From NCBI GenBank assembly GCA_030039165.1, contig JASHQM010000023.1:1-39695 (forward strand): a DNA stretch of 39,695 nt, written 5' to 3'. Every line of letters starts with the position of its first letter. Within the stretch, counting starts at the first letter, position 1. The position numbers and the translations under genes are program-made. This document shows, piece after piece, positions 24,191 through 32,623 of the stretch. Under the pieces are notes generated by a model. That model was given only the letters and a program-made list of their open reading frames with translations, ran no database searches and was not told the origin of the DNA. The stretch is from Candidatus Sulfotelmatobacter sp. (GTDB lineage: Bacteria; Acidobacteriota; Terriglobia; Terriglobales; Acidobacteriaceae).

Positions 24191-26173
24191 TCATTCGCTG
24201 TGGCCAATGTGGATATGCGGCTGGATCTCCACCGTCAACCAGACTGTAGTCGTCTGGATCGTGTTGCCTGACGACCCGCTCACGCTGATGCCGTAGGTGC
24301 CCGTCGGGGTGGAGGATGCGACTGCGATCGCCATCGTAGAGGTTCCGGCCCCGGTAATCGAACCGGGATTGAAGTTTACTGTAACTCCTGCCGGCTGCCC
24401 CGTCGCCGCTAGCGTTATGGGAGAATCGAAGCCGCCAACGACAGTGGTTGTGATGACGGATTGCGCCGAGGATCCCTGCGCCACAATCGCGGGATGCGGA
24501 GAAGCGTAGATACTAAAACCCGGAGGCGCCGGCGATGCAAGTGCGTCGATCAGCGCGCTTCCATTCGGGCTTCCCCACCCCGTAACAAGATCGAAGCCCA
24601 CGGTTGTACAAAATCCGCCATCCTTCTGGCATCCGCTTGTAATGTCGTGAAAATCGCTATCGTAGCTCGATCCCAATCCTATGGCATAAAGAGAAGGATT
24701 AATAAAGCCAACTGCCTGGCCATTGCTGGCAACGGCCTGCTGGTTCACCAGAGCCAGGTAGCCGGCCCACATCGGTGCGGCGAAACTTGTTCCACCCAGA
24801 TTCGAAGTACATGGGCTCTGATTGGCGCACACGTAGAAGTTGCTATCTGCATCGGCAGCAACGTCCGGGCCATTGCGATAGCTTTGCGAACAATCGGAGC
24901 AGCCTGAAGCCGCAGCGGTCTGCCACGAGGGGATAGTAAATTCATCTGGCGAAATTCCTCCACCGCCATAAATCCATGCAGTCTCAGAACTCCAGGGACC
25001 GGCTCCCCCTTCGGTTACTAAGTCCGTGCCGCCTACTGATGTGATGTACACGTCATCGGACGGGTATAGGGATCCTTCGTCCAACACAGTTGCCGTCCAC
25101 TCGCCCTTATCGCCAGCTGCTTGAAAAAGATTCTGCCCTTGCGCCTCGAACTCTTCGAAATAAGGATTGTCGGTATCCGGGTCGGCTGGAAACCACGACC
25201 ATGAAGAACTCAACTGCGCATTCAGCGGAGCGGCGGTGGCCATGGCATTAAGAATCGCGGCATCGCTCGATCCCACGTACATCACCAGACTGGCCAAGCC
25301 TGGCGCCATCCCCAGTGCCTGCGTCATGTCGATGGTCTGCTCGACGTCAAGGCAATTCTCGGATTTTAGGCACGTTGTGCTGGTGCCATCCGTCGACAGC
25401 ACCGTTATCGGAACATTGTTCGTTTGACCCACGTTCGCGTAGTAGGTGTCGAGATCGGCCAGATCTGTGCCTTTGAATTCGAGCAATCCGAGGGATTGGC
25501 CGCTGCCAGTCAAAGCTCCGCCGTAATACGCGGCGCGCATGTCGCTGCCAAGAAAAGAACCGTCCGGGCCGGAACCGGTCTTTGTGTTTGTACCTGCGTT
25601 TCTACGCACCAGCGCGGGTCGCGGGAGAGAATAATTATCCAGCCCTGAGATGTGCCACAAACGCACTGCGAGATCGGGCGTGGGCTCGCGGTCGGGAGCA
25701 TAAAATGTGCGGTTTTCCGTTGGATGCTGGTACACGTTGATGCCCAAATGCAGCGCCTGCTCGATCGCACCTACCGATCCGGTAACGCCGATGTTCAAGC
25801 GATTGCGGGAAGTAGAGACCACCTTCAATCCGTTCTTCTCCGCAAAACGAATCACCGCGTCGTAGTCGTGCTGCGTCGGACCGTAGTTCGCAGTGAACTC
25901 TTGCACCGACAGGAAATGCCGAAAGGTCGGACTGGCGGGGTCGTAGAGTTCGTCGAGAAAACGATTCAGCACCTCATGATTTCGCAGAGGAAGAATGAGA
26001 ATGAGGCGCATTGGTTGGCTCGCCGGCAACCGGCCAACAAGAGGCGCACGCCCGTCCAGCGTCGCTTCTCGCACATGGCGCGTAAACAAAGGCGATGCCT
26101 GCGCCGGTGCGACCGGCTTTTGCGCCATCTCCAGCGCAGAAGTCAGCGCCAACCATAAAAGAAATTTGCGCAT
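24191..26173 (-). CDS. Secreted sedolisin (S53) peptidase with pro-kumamolisin domain
   Basis: A 660-residue acid-active serine carboxyl protease. After a signal peptide (FLLWLALTSALEMAQKPVAPAQA) comes a pro-domain (about 25-180: LILPLRNHEVLNRFLDELYDPASPTFRHFLSVQEFTANYGPT...), then the catalytic domain. The Glu/Asp pair is in DVEQTIDMTQALG and the catalytic Ser in NLGGTSFAAPMWAG; calcium ligands fit SSYDSDFHDITSG and GFDLVTGWGSPNG. A C-terminal Ig-like, glycine/threonine-rich domain (about 560-650) ends in QPHIHIGHSE. The start ATG 26173 follows AGGAAGGGG. Such peptidases digest protein outside the cell at low pH, fitting an acid-soil habitat. Convergent with cysQ. Confidence 0.93.
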   Translation of the reverse strand: MRKFLLWLALTSALEMAQKPVAPAQASPLFTRHVREATLDGRAPLVGRLPASQPMRLILILPLRNHEVLNRFLDELYDPASPTFRHFLSVQEFTANYGPTQHDYDAVIRFAEKNGLKVVSTSRNRLNIGVTGSVGAIEQALHLGINVYQHPTENRTFYAPDREPTPDLAVRLWHISGLDNYSLPRPALVRRNAGTNTKTGSGPDGSFLGSDMRAAYYGGALTGSGQSLGLLEFKGTDLADLDTYYANVGQTNNVPITVLSTDGTSTTCLKSENCLDVEQTIDMTQALGMAPGLASLVMYVGSSDAAILNAMATAAPLNAQLSSSWSWFPADPDTDNPYFEEFEAQGQNLFQAAGDKGEWTATVLDEGSLYPSDDVYITSVGGTDLVTEGGAGPWSSETAWIYGGGGISPDEFTIPSWQTAAASGCSDCSQSYRNGPDVAADADSNFYVCANQSPCTSNLGGTSFAAPMWAGYLALVNQQAVASNGQAVGFINPSLYAIGLGSSYDSDFHDITSGCQKDGGFCTTVGFDLVTGWGSPNGSALIDALASPAPPGFSIYASPHPAIVAQGSSAQSVITTTVVGGFDSPITLAATGQPAGVTVNFNPGSITGAGTSTMAIAVASSTPTGTYGISVSGSSGNTIQTTTVWLTVEIQPHIHIGHSE

Positions 26174-26222
26174 TGCCCCTTCCTCTCCGGCGGCCACCGC
26201 TCTATCGTACAATTTTTTCATC

Positions 26223-26861
26223 ATGTTTGACTCAACGCGGATGGTGTTGTTTCTTACTGCGGCTTTGCTCCTGGCGATCGCACCCGGGCCGGGAATGCTC
26301 TACGTTTTGGCGCGCTGCCTCGCTGGGGGCAGGCGCGAAGGCGTGGTTTCGGCTTTAGGTACTTTCCTGGGAGGCATGTTACACGTGATCGCAGCCGCGC
26401 TCGGCGTTTCGGTTGTCCTGGCCCGTTCCGCAGCGGCATTCGCGGTTGTGAAATACGTTGGCGCGATCTATTTGTGTTTTCTTGGAGTACGAATGATCCT
26501 CGATGCACGCAACTCAGACCCGGTATCGCTGGCTAACTCGCAACCGCCCTCACTGGTGCGAAACCCGCTCTGGCAGGGGGTCGCGACCGAAGTTCTGAAT
26601 CCCAAAACCGCCTTGTTTTTTCTTTCATTGATCCCACAATTCGTCAATCGCGAAGCTGGTTACGTCTTCCTCCAGTTTGTCATGTTGGGATCGTTTTCTG
26701 TGTTTCTGAATACGTCGGCCGATCTAATCGTCATCGCGATGGCTGGCCCGATTGGAAATAAGATTCGATCATCGCCAGTTTTCCGACGCAGGCAGCGGAC
26801 CGTCACAGGCGCGATTCTGGTTGGACTTGGCGGCTACTTGGCGATGAGCGAAAGCAAGTAG
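26223..26861 (+). CDS. LysE/RhtB family amino-acid exporter
   Basis: A 212-residue membrane protein with six hydrophobic helices. It starts FDSTRMVLFLTAALLLAIAPGPGMLYVLARCLAGGRREG, the diagnostic APGP(G/N)xxxV segment of the family, and has GAIYLCFLGVRMI and ATEVLNPKTALFFLSLIPQFV, the second signature. It exports amino acids or homoserine lactone-like compounds using the proton gradient. It is divergent from the sedolisin gene with only 49 bases between. A TACAAT (26208-26213) lies ten bases before the ATG and there is no ribosome site, so translation may be leaderless. Amino-acid export beside an exoprotease is suggestive but not proof of a link. Confidence 0.92.
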   Translation: MFDSTRMVLFLTAALLLAIAPGPGMLYVLARCLAGGRREGVVSALGTFLGGMLHVIAAALGVSVVLARSAAAFAVVKYVGAIYLCFLGVRMILDARNSDPVSLANSQPPSLVRNPLWQGVATEVLNPKTALFFLSLIPQFVNREAGYVFLQFVMLGSFSVFLNTSADLIVIAMAGPIGNKIRSSPVFRRRQRTVTGAILVGLGGYLAMSESK

Positions 26862-26886
26862 GAGCGGCAGCCAAGGAACCTAAGAT

Positions 26887-28521
26887 TTACAGCTCCACGA
26901 TTTGATGGTCGTGGCAGTCCGTGCGCATGGTTTCGTGAAGGCTTTTCAGCAGCTCCCTTCCATGGGCAGCCAAGAAATAAGCGGCCCCCACGCCTCGCTC
27001 TTGCAGCGCATTTTCCGGATAAAGCGCGTGACTCAGCCCGTCGGCGTGGCGGCGCACGATTTCGCTGCGGCGCAACTCTGCCGCCGTTGCCCGTTCGCGC
27101 AGATGGTCGAGTTGATACTGCACTTTTGAGGCAGCGGTCTGGCTGGCATCCACCAATGTGGAATCGAGTTTGCCAAGGGCATCCTTCACGCCGTCAAATG
27201 ATTCCCGCACCGCCCGGTTCGCCCGTGCGAAGGCCGCTTGCAGATCCTCGGGCAGGGTCCGCGTCGCCAGGGTTTGGCGAAGCGCCTCGACGCCATGAAA
27301 CGCATCGCGCACCGTGCTGCCATACTGCCGGAGCCAGCGCTGCAATCTGGGTTCGACCAGCGTTGCTGAAAAGCGCGGCACAATGGGCGTTACCCGCCCG
27401 AGCAGCTCCTCGTAAACGGCGCCCGCCTGTGCGAAGTATGCCGTTTCCGCCGCCCCTCCGGTATAAGCCAGAGTGGGAAGAAGATAGTCTTGTACTACCG
27501 GACGCAGCAGCACATTCGGGCTGAATTCTTCTGGCGTGGCAGAGATTCGCTCTAATAACTCTGCTGCTGAGATTTTTTCTGCTTCGCTTCCCGCGCCGAT
27601 CGAAAACTCAGTTGCGCTATCGGCTCCTCGTTTGTGCTTATGTATCGCTGTGCGGGCGCCGTCGCGCATGGCAAAAAGCAGAACAGAAGATTCGGTAACC
27701 TTCACCTGCTGAAAATAACCCGCGCCCCCGAGTTCAACCCCGCGAACGCGTAATTCGTCTGACACACTGTCGGCGCGTTCGATGGCAGTCCGATAGATCG
27801 GCTCGGCAACGCGATGCAGTTCCGCGTCTGCGGCATCGAGCAGAATCACGCCCCATTCAGCAAACAGCCGGGCGTACAAGCGTGCGAAGGCCGACCCCAT
27901 GGTCTCACCCGGGCGATACGACTCGCGCAGCTGCTGAACGATCTCAGAATCTCCCAACAGCGATGCCGCCTCTTCTACTACGGGCACGATTTCAGCGCCA
28001 AAACGGACATTGCTCACCGGCGCTCCCGGAACGCCGTGGCTGGAGGTCGCAAGCGCGTGCAGAAGTCCATCAGGGCCTGGAAACGAAACGTGATTAACTT
28101 CTGCAAGATCGTGATCCGAGGTGGCCAGCCAGAAAACTGGAACTGCATTGATTCCTGCAGCCGTTGCTTCTTCGGCTAGTTTTACCGTGGTCAGCGCCTT
28201 GTAAATGGCAAACATCGGTCCGCCAAAGAGCCCGACTTGCTGCCCTGTTACGACAGCGAGCGATCCCTTGCGTAACCGCTCGATATTGGCGAAGGCCTGA
28301 GCCGAGGCGTTCCACGATTGATTCTGACGCTCGAGAATTGCGCTCACGCGTTCGCGGCGGGAGGAATCGTACTTTATGGCTGTTGCCTCCTTCTTCAACC
28401 ATTCGCCGAAATGCGGGGAGTGGGGATAAAAACGCCGAACGCTAGGGGAATACGCGAGAAAATCGATGAAAAGGCCGGTCGTGTGCGGGATTTGGGCGAA
28501 TGGCAGACACTCCGCTTTCAC
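26887..28521 (-). CDS. bshC: Bacillithiol synthase BshC (putative cysteine ligase)
   Basis: Performs the last step of bacillithiol synthesis, joining cysteine to glucosaminyl-malate; the product is the low-molecular-weight thiol of many Firmicutes and Acidobacteria. The 544-residue protein starts KAECLPFAQIPHTTGLFIDFL. Typical segments are LAVVTGQQVGLFGGPMFAIYKALTTVKLA, PVFWLATSDHDLAEVNHV, PVVQDYLLPTLAYTGGAAETAYFAQ and a long C-terminal coiled coil. Length matches the family. I take GTG 28521, with GGGAG eight bases upstream, over TTG 28584, which would add 21 residues unlike other BshC. The partners bshA and bshB are not in the window. Divergent from the GNAT gene. Confidence 0.93.
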   Translation of the reverse strand: MKAECLPFAQIPHTTGLFIDFLAYSPSVRRFYPHSPHFGEWLKKEATAIKYDSSRRERVSAILERQNQSWNASAQAFANIERLRKGSLAVVTGQQVGLFGGPMFAIYKALTTVKLAEEATAAGINAVPVFWLATSDHDLAEVNHVSFPGPDGLLHALATSSHGVPGAPVSNVRFGAEIVPVVEEAASLLGDSEIVQQLRESYRPGETMGSAFARLYARLFAEWGVILLDAADAELHRVAEPIYRTAIERADSVSDELRVRGVELGGAGYFQQVKVTESSVLLFAMRDGARTAIHKHKRGADSATEFSIGAGSEAEKISAAELLERISATPEEFSPNVLLRPVVQDYLLPTLAYTGGAAETAYFAQAGAVYEELLGRVTPIVPRFSATLVEPRLQRWLRQYGSTVRDAFHGVEALRQTLATRTLPEDLQAAFARANRAVRESFDGVKDALGKLDSTLVDASQTAASKVQYQLDHLRERATAAELRRSEIVRRHADGLSHALYPENALQERGVGAAYFLAAHGRELLKSLHETMRTDCHDHQIVEL

Positions 28522-28683
28522 CGGCAACGCTCCCTCACTGTCATGGAGACAATCGGTTTGACAAATCGAATCATAGGCGGCCAACGGGCTTTATTCCACA
28601 AATATCGAACCCTCCGTGGTTTCTTGAGATGCCACAAAAGGTTGCACGATGCAGGATAATGCAAATTGCTCCAAGGATACCTG

Positions 28684-29304
28684 ATGAAGCCCGTGGCCAC
28701 TCCCCGCGCATCCCTGAACGCCGTTCCCATTACACTCGCGGGCCGTTTTGTATGCCTGGAGCCGATCAGGCACGATCACGCTGAAGTTTTCTGGCAGATC
28801 GCCAATGATTCTGCCGACGAAATCTTCCGTTGGTACCCTTATCGCATGCACACCGGCGAGGACTTCAAGGAGATGGTGGAGAAGATCTTCGAAGAGCAGG
28901 AACGTGGTGAATCGGTGGCCTTTGCTACGGTCGAAAAGAAATCTGGCCAGGTGATCGGCAGCACGCGGTTCATGAACATCGATCGCGCTAACCGGCGGGC
29001 GGAGATTGGTTCGACATGGATCATTCCGGCGTGGCAACGCACGGCGGTCAATACCGAGGCGAAATACCTGATGTTGCGGCATGCATTTGAGGTGTGGAAC
29101 TGCATCCGCGTGGAACTGAAAACCGACGCGCTCAACCGGAAATCGCGAAATGCCATTCTGCGCATCGGCGCGACAGAGGAAGGCACGTTCCGCAAGCACC
29201 TGATTACGTGGAGCGGCCGCGTGCGCGATACGGTTTACTTCAGCATTCTGGATAGCGAGTGGGCAGAAGTCAGGAAGAATCTCGAATACCGGTTGAAGTC
29301 GTAG
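28684..29304 (+). CDS. GNAT family N-acetyltransferase (RimJ/RimL-like)
   Basis: A 206-residue acetyl-CoA-dependent acetyltransferase. After ITLAGRFVCLEPIRHDHAEVFW, typical of the RimJ/RimL branch, come STRFMNIDRANRRAEIGSTWIIPAWQRTAVNTEAKYLMLRHAFEVWNCIRVELKTDALNRKSRNAILRIGATEEGTFRKHLI. This contains the acetyl-CoA loop region (here QRTAVN, less conserved than Q/RxxGxG/A) and the N-x-x-S-R/N-x-A-I-x-K/R-I-G motif. The start ATG 28684 is favoured because AAGGA lies six bases upstream. The substrate may be a protein N-terminus, an antibiotic or a small amine. It is divergent from bshC; some BSH users have GNATs tied to thiol chemistry, but no specific link is visible. Confidence 0.88.
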   Translation: MKPVATPRASLNAVPITLAGRFVCLEPIRHDHAEVFWQIANDSADEIFRWYPYRMHTGEDFKEMVEKIFEEQERGESVAFATVEKKSGQVIGSTRFMNIDRANRRAEIGSTWIIPAWQRTAVNTEAKYLMLRHAFEVWNCIRVELKTDALNRKSRNAILRIGATEEGTFRKHLITWSGRVRDTVYFSILDSEWAEVRKNLEYRLKS

Positions 29305-29328
29305 TTCCGACTGTCAGCTGAGCATCGC

Positions 29329-29493
29329 CTACGCTCTTTCCCCTTTAACCCGTTCTTCCCGCAAGGCCCGCAGATACGCTTCGCCCCCGCCGTATGAGGC
29401 ATAGACAGATTTGCCGATGCCGCGAACGCTCAGCCACATCTTGTCAGTGCGATCCAATTTCTTCTTGCTCCCGATTCTCCTTGCACGCTTCAT
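29329..29493 (-). pseudogene. Antitoxin-tail fragment (relic or tiny gene)
   Basis: A 54-codon frame from ATG 29493. Its residues 20-44 (WLSVRGIGKSVYASYGGGEAYLRAL) match the C-terminal tail of the neighbouring antitoxin candidate (W-x-x-LRGVLKDVYAEFGGGEAYLRSV). The N-terminal half (MKRARRIGSKKKLDRTDK) is basic and unrelated. It thus looks like the remaining 3' part of a second antitoxin gene joined to other sequence. Its start sits inside a 20-bp direct repeat shared with the toxin's end. It may be a dead remnant; a short active antitoxin-tail peptide is also possible. Confidence 0.55.
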
Positions 29494-29571
29494 GTTCGAG
29501 TCGAGTCCCGCAAAATACAAAGAGGATTCGCGTTACGCCAAGGGTCAGATGATGTTCGAGTCGAGTCCCGC
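29492..29571. repeat. 20-bp direct repeat pair, 60-base period
   Basis: ATGTTCGAGTCGAGTCCCGC occurs at 29492-29511 and exactly again at 29552-29571. The second copy encodes the AGLDSN near the toxin's C-terminus, and the first encodes AGLDSN-M at the start of the antitoxin-tail fragment. The bases between the copies do not match. It marks a duplication or recombination end. Confidence 0.85.
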
Positions 29572-29970
29572 GATGAACTGGATACCGGGAATGATTTTGC
29601 CGACCAGCTTGTGGTCGTTCGTTAGAAACAAATCCGTTCCAGCGCTCGCGGCACATGCCAGATGAATGGCATCGGGTGAGGCTATGTTCGTACTGCCACG
29701 GATTCGAGCATAAGCGTCTGCAGTCTCCAGAGTGAACGGTATTACCTCAGACACGATGCTCTGCAATCCGCTGCGAACGTCGTCCACCTTTGACAACTGG
29801 GCTTTCCGATATGCGCCCGCCAGAACCTCGCCAAACGTGACGGCACTGGTAATGAGGGTGTCATTGCGCTGCTCCATTCGCGAGTGAATTGAGGCAATTC
29901 TGCTCGAGAAAAGGGGATTGTTATCGAGCCAGTAAATGAACAGCATCGAGTCCCAGTAGATACGGCTCAT
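29545..29970 (-). CDS. PIN-domain toxin (VapC-like ribonuclease)
   Basis: A 141-residue PIN nuclease. The four acidic Mg2+ ligands are visible: Asp7 (RIYWDSMLFIYWLD), Glu48 (SAVTFGEVLAG), Asp100 (SPDAIHLACA) and Asp119 (LTNDHKL). Such toxins cut tRNA or rRNA until bound by an antitoxin. The ATG overlaps the upstream antitoxin candidate's stop by four bases (ATGA), so the two are translationally coupled. Length is normal. Its last residues lie in the 20-bp direct repeat. Family firm; the exact RNA target is unknown. Confidence 0.92.
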   Translation of the reverse strand: MSRIYWDSMLFIYWLDNNPLFSSRIASIHSRMEQRNDTLITSAVTFGEVLAGAYRKAQLSKVDDVRSGLQSIVSEVIPFTLETADAYARIRGSTNIASPDAIHLACAASAGTDLFLTNDHKLVGKIIPGIQFIAGLDSNII

Positions 29971-30410
29971 TTTTGCTCGTCGGCATCGCGGAAGGATGCC
30001 CGAACGGAGCGCAGATAGGCTTCGCCCCCGCCGAACTCGGCATAAACATCCTTCAATACGCCCCGAAGCCGTTCCCAGGCCTCTTGCCTTGATTGCGGAG
30101 TACCCCCGGCGAAGCCGCCGAGTGGTCTGCCGCCCGCAGTATGTTCAGAAGCCAGGAACTCGTAGGTGTAGGTCACGGTCGTGCTTTGTCCGGAATCGGG
30201 GCCTGTCTTAGCTACCAGCCGCAGGCCATTCTCCCTGAGGAATTCTCTAGTTTTCAGCGCGCTGCAAACAGCGGGGGTGCGTCCGCCGACCAGATTCATT
30301 TCGCGGACTACGTCGCCTGCTCGGATGCAGAATCGCCTCTCCCGTTGAGCCCGGGCCGGAGCCACGTATCTCTCCCCTGCATAAGAACGAATCGCATCTG
30401 CCTGGCTCAT
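29967..30410 (-). CDS. Two-domain antitoxin candidate paired with the PIN toxin
   Basis: A 147-residue protein. Residues about 27-86 form a compact domain (CIRAGDVVREMNLVGGRTPAVCSALKTREFLRENGLRLVAKTGPDSGQSTTVTYTYEFL) resembling a conserved, poorly characterised winged-helix-like family. A Gly-rich linker (90-108) leads to a helix, WERLRGVLKDVYAEFGGGEAYLRSVRASF (112-140). The end of such a helix is like the toxin-binding tail of VapB-type antitoxins. I see no AbrB or ribbon-helix-helix domain. The start ATG 30410 has GGAGG five bases upstream. It overlaps the toxin gene by four bases and sits behind a palindrome-covered promoter. Antitoxin role is inferred from context. Confidence 0.72.
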   Translation of the reverse strand: MSQADAIRSYAGERYVAPARAQRERRFCIRAGDVVREMNLVGGRTPAVCSALKTREFLRENGLRLVAKTGPDSGQSTTVTYTYEFLASEHTAGGRPLGGFAGGTPQSRQEAWERLRGVLKDVYAEFGGGEAYLRSVRASFRDADEQK

Positions 30411-30426
30411 AGAAGCCTCCAATATA

Positions 30427-30481
30427 AGAATACTAGAATGCATATAGATGGTCAATAGAATTCTTTAAGAATTCTATTGAC
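30427..30481 (-). promoter_or_regulatory. Promoter and perfect 31-nt operator palindrome of the toxin-antitoxin operon
   Basis: On the minus strand, TTGACC (30455-30450) and TATTCT (30432-30427) are spaced by 17 bases, a good sigma-70 promoter. A perfect inverted repeat, GTCAATAGAATTCTT and its complement around a single base, spans 30451-30481 and overlaps the -35 box. This arrangement is typical of autoregulated toxin-antitoxin operons. Confidence 0.82.
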
Positions 30482-30573
30482 TGAATCGGAGAGGCCTCGG
30501 TATCTAACGGTTTGACTTCGGGCCTAGCCGCCCCTAGTCTTGAATCAGTTCTTTTTTTGGCCATCCCACCAAT

Positions 30574-30961
30574 GGGGGCGTCACGGCTTCGACGGAGATG
30601 CTTGCGGCCAGGAGGCATGCCGGGGTGCACACACCCGTAATCGTGAGCAAAATGATAATTGCCAATCAAACAATGGCATACGCAGCCTAACTGAGTTAGG
30701 CAGCCGTCCCCGGAGGCTTTGCCCGTGGGCCTCCGAAGGACGTCGCACTGCGGGCCGCTCTTTTCAGCTACGTCTGGGCTGGAAGGCTAAGATCACAGGC
30801 TAGCGGCTAGCGTTTCTTGTCCGTTCTGAGCGCGCAGCCGCGAACGTCCTGGGGGAAGCGCCGCAAGGCGCCCAACGCCTGGGGCATGAACTGGAATAAG
30901 CATGTAGGCTCCTGACCAGTAACGTTTTCGGACGCGGGTTCGACTCCCGCCGCCTCCACCA
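30574..30961 (+). ncRNA. ssrA: Transfer-messenger RNA (tmRNA, SsrA)
   Basis: Rescues stalled ribosomes by acting as alanine tRNA and then as mRNA for a degradation tag. The 5' end GGGGGCG (30574-30580) pairs with CGCCTCC (30951-30957) to form the acceptor stem; A30958 is the discriminator and CCA (30959-30961) is encoded. The T arm GCGGG-TTCGACT-CCCGC is intact. The tag frame starts at GCC 30661: ANQTMAYAA then TAA at 30688-30690, matching the A-N-x-x-x-A-x-A-A pattern. Length 388 nt, normal for a one-piece tmRNA. Confidence 0.97.
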
Positions 30962-31090
30962 CTCTAAGCGCGAGATCCTTGGCTGTGCACAGGATTTCGG
31001 CAGCAGGCTCCCGCTTCGCCCGCTAAACCAGTTTTCCCTCCTGTGCATCGCGATTGGCGCCTTCGCGATTGGACCGATTGATCGAACTGC

Positions 31091-32623
31091 TCAGTCTGTG
31101 TCCGGCGGGTCAATCTCAGTACCGCTGGTCGACGTGAAGAAGCTCGCGGCCAGCGGGGCAGGAATAGTTTTGTAAGTGGTTGGCGTCAGCTTGAAATTGA
31201 AAAACTCGTGAAGATCATTCTTGGCACGGGCGTCGGCCATGCCGAGATTGCCCAGACCAAAAATCTCTTCGATCGCTCTCAAAATGCTTCCGAAGTCATA
31301 TTCCAGATTACTGATATAGCCCACCCTGCGTGAGTAAGCTGACACCACGATGAGCGGCACACGAAAGCCAAACTGATAATCATTCTGATTGGCTCCGGTC
31401 TGAAAGATCGGCTTCACATGGTCGTACCATCCTCCCCAGTCGTCCCAGGTGATAAAGATCACGGTGTCTTTCCAATAGCCGACGCCGTCGTCGCAACTTT
31501 TATTGTTTCCAATCGCGTTCACAACAGCCGCTACCCACGCCGGCCCCTGACCGCTGTTGATTGGATGGTCTGAGTATTGCCCGGCCGGGGTCACCCAGCT
31601 AACCTGAGAGAGGCTGCAGTTGTCGATGTCGTTCAAGACGTCGGGCGGCGCGGTATCCACGAAGCCATTCGATTCTCCCTTAACCCAGTCGGGGCCAGTA
31701 CAGGTTCCTGAGATCGGAATGCAGATGTTGGTCAACGAGTTCGGAGCTACCCAAAGACTGGTTTGTCCCTCGGCATAGTAAGTCCAGGTTATTTTGGGGC
31801 TGGCCTGGTCAAAAAGGTAATCCATGGCATTGCGGGTGAAGCATTGTGCGACCTCATCACCTGTTGTCTCAGTGCCGAAAGGCGGCGATGAATCTCCATT
31901 GGGTCTGATCAGTTGGACCGAATTTCCCGAGCCGCAGCCGTAAAGAGTGCTTCCGTTAGATCCATTCTCTGCGACAAATACACCTGCCGCATCATCAGCT
32001 GCGGTGGGCGCCGAGGTCGCGCCGAAAATAAACTGATGCGCAGGATAGCTGGGCCCCTGATTAGTTTGAAACATGCGGTTGGCCCATCCGTAGGTCGTCG
32101 CCAACGTGATGTAGGGATCGAGCAGGCCGCCTGCGCTGCCATTGGTATTAGTCACCGATGTGTTGTAGACGTACATGAACTGAGAGTAGTTGTTGGCCGG
32201 AACGGTGCAGCCGAAGATGTTCGCTCCACAGACGGACGGAACGTTCACTCCCGGCTTGCCGGTGATTCCCTGATTCTTGTATTCGAAGTTAAAGCCGCTG
32301 GTGGTACCGTTGAGCTTTGGACCGCCATGGCTGTGATCTAGATCAAAGTTAGTGGCAAGCCCCACTGGGGTTAGCGGCACGGTTTGCCCGTCGGAATTCA
32401 CATAGGTCGACGAGATTTCGTAGGTGCCTTTCCCGCCTGTAGTACTGCAGCCGGGCATGCCATTGTTTGCTGTGCATAATCCCTGAAAGAGATTGTCGGG
32501 TGTCCTGTTTTCCTGGAAGATCACGATGACATGCTTGATCGGAGTGCTCGTGTACTGGGCATAAGCGGCTGTTGCCACCAGAGTGGCCACCACGAAGACA
32601 AAAATACTGGAGGGGGATTTCAT
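31091..32623 (-). CDS. Exported phosphoesterase (phospholipase C / acid phosphatase family, PF04185 type)
   Basis: A 510-residue protein with a signal peptide (SIFVFVVATLVATAAYA). The N-terminal motif KHVIVIFQENRTPDNLFQG (29-47) carries the metal-binding Glu-Asn of the phosphoesterase family. Later motifs are FITWDDWGGWYDHV, QFGFRVPLIVVSAYSRRVGYISN and a C-terminal DLHEFFNF. The family includes non-hemolytic phospholipase C and AcpA acid phosphatase. The usual active-site residues are present, but the substrate (phospholipid or phosphate monoester) cannot be told. It probably works outside the cytoplasm, in phosphate or lipid scavenging. The ATG follows AAGGAG by eight bases. Single gene next to tmRNA. 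Confidence 0.9.
   Translation of the reverse strand: MKSPSSIFVFVVATLVATAAYAQYTSTPIKHVIVIFQENRTPDNLFQGLCTANNGMPGCSTTGGKGTYEISSTYVNSDGQTVPLTPVGLATNFDLDHSHGGPKLNGTTSGFNFEYKNQGITGKPGVNVPSVCGANIFGCTVPANNYSQFMYVYNTSVTNTNGSAGGLLDPYITLATTYGWANRMFQTNQGPSYPAHQFIFGATSAPTAADDAAGVFVAENGSNGSTLYGCGSGNSVQLIRPNGDSSPPFGTETTGDEVAQCFTRNAMDYLFDQASPKITWTYYAEGQTSLWVAPNSLTNICIPISGTCTGPDWVKGESNGFVDTAPPDVLNDIDNCSLSQVSWVTPAGQYSDHPINSGQGPAWVAAVVNAIGNNKSCDDGVGYWKDTVIFITWDDWGGWYDHVKPIFQTGANQNDYQFGFRVPLIVVSAYSRRVGYISNLEYDFGSILRAIEEIFGLGNLGMADARAKNDLHEFFNFKLTPTTYKTIPAPLAASFFTSTSGTEIDPPDTD

Noticed and set aside
29305..30573. An integrative element at the tmRNA gene
   Set aside because: tmRNA genes are common integration sites, but no integrase and no duplicated 3' end of the tmRNA are present in the window.
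30800..31048. An 82-codon minus-strand frame containing WWRRRESNPRP
   Set aside because: It is the antisense of the 3' part of tmRNA. Such peptides (ESNPRP) are well-known artefacts of translating the conserved T-arm of tRNA and tmRNA genes.
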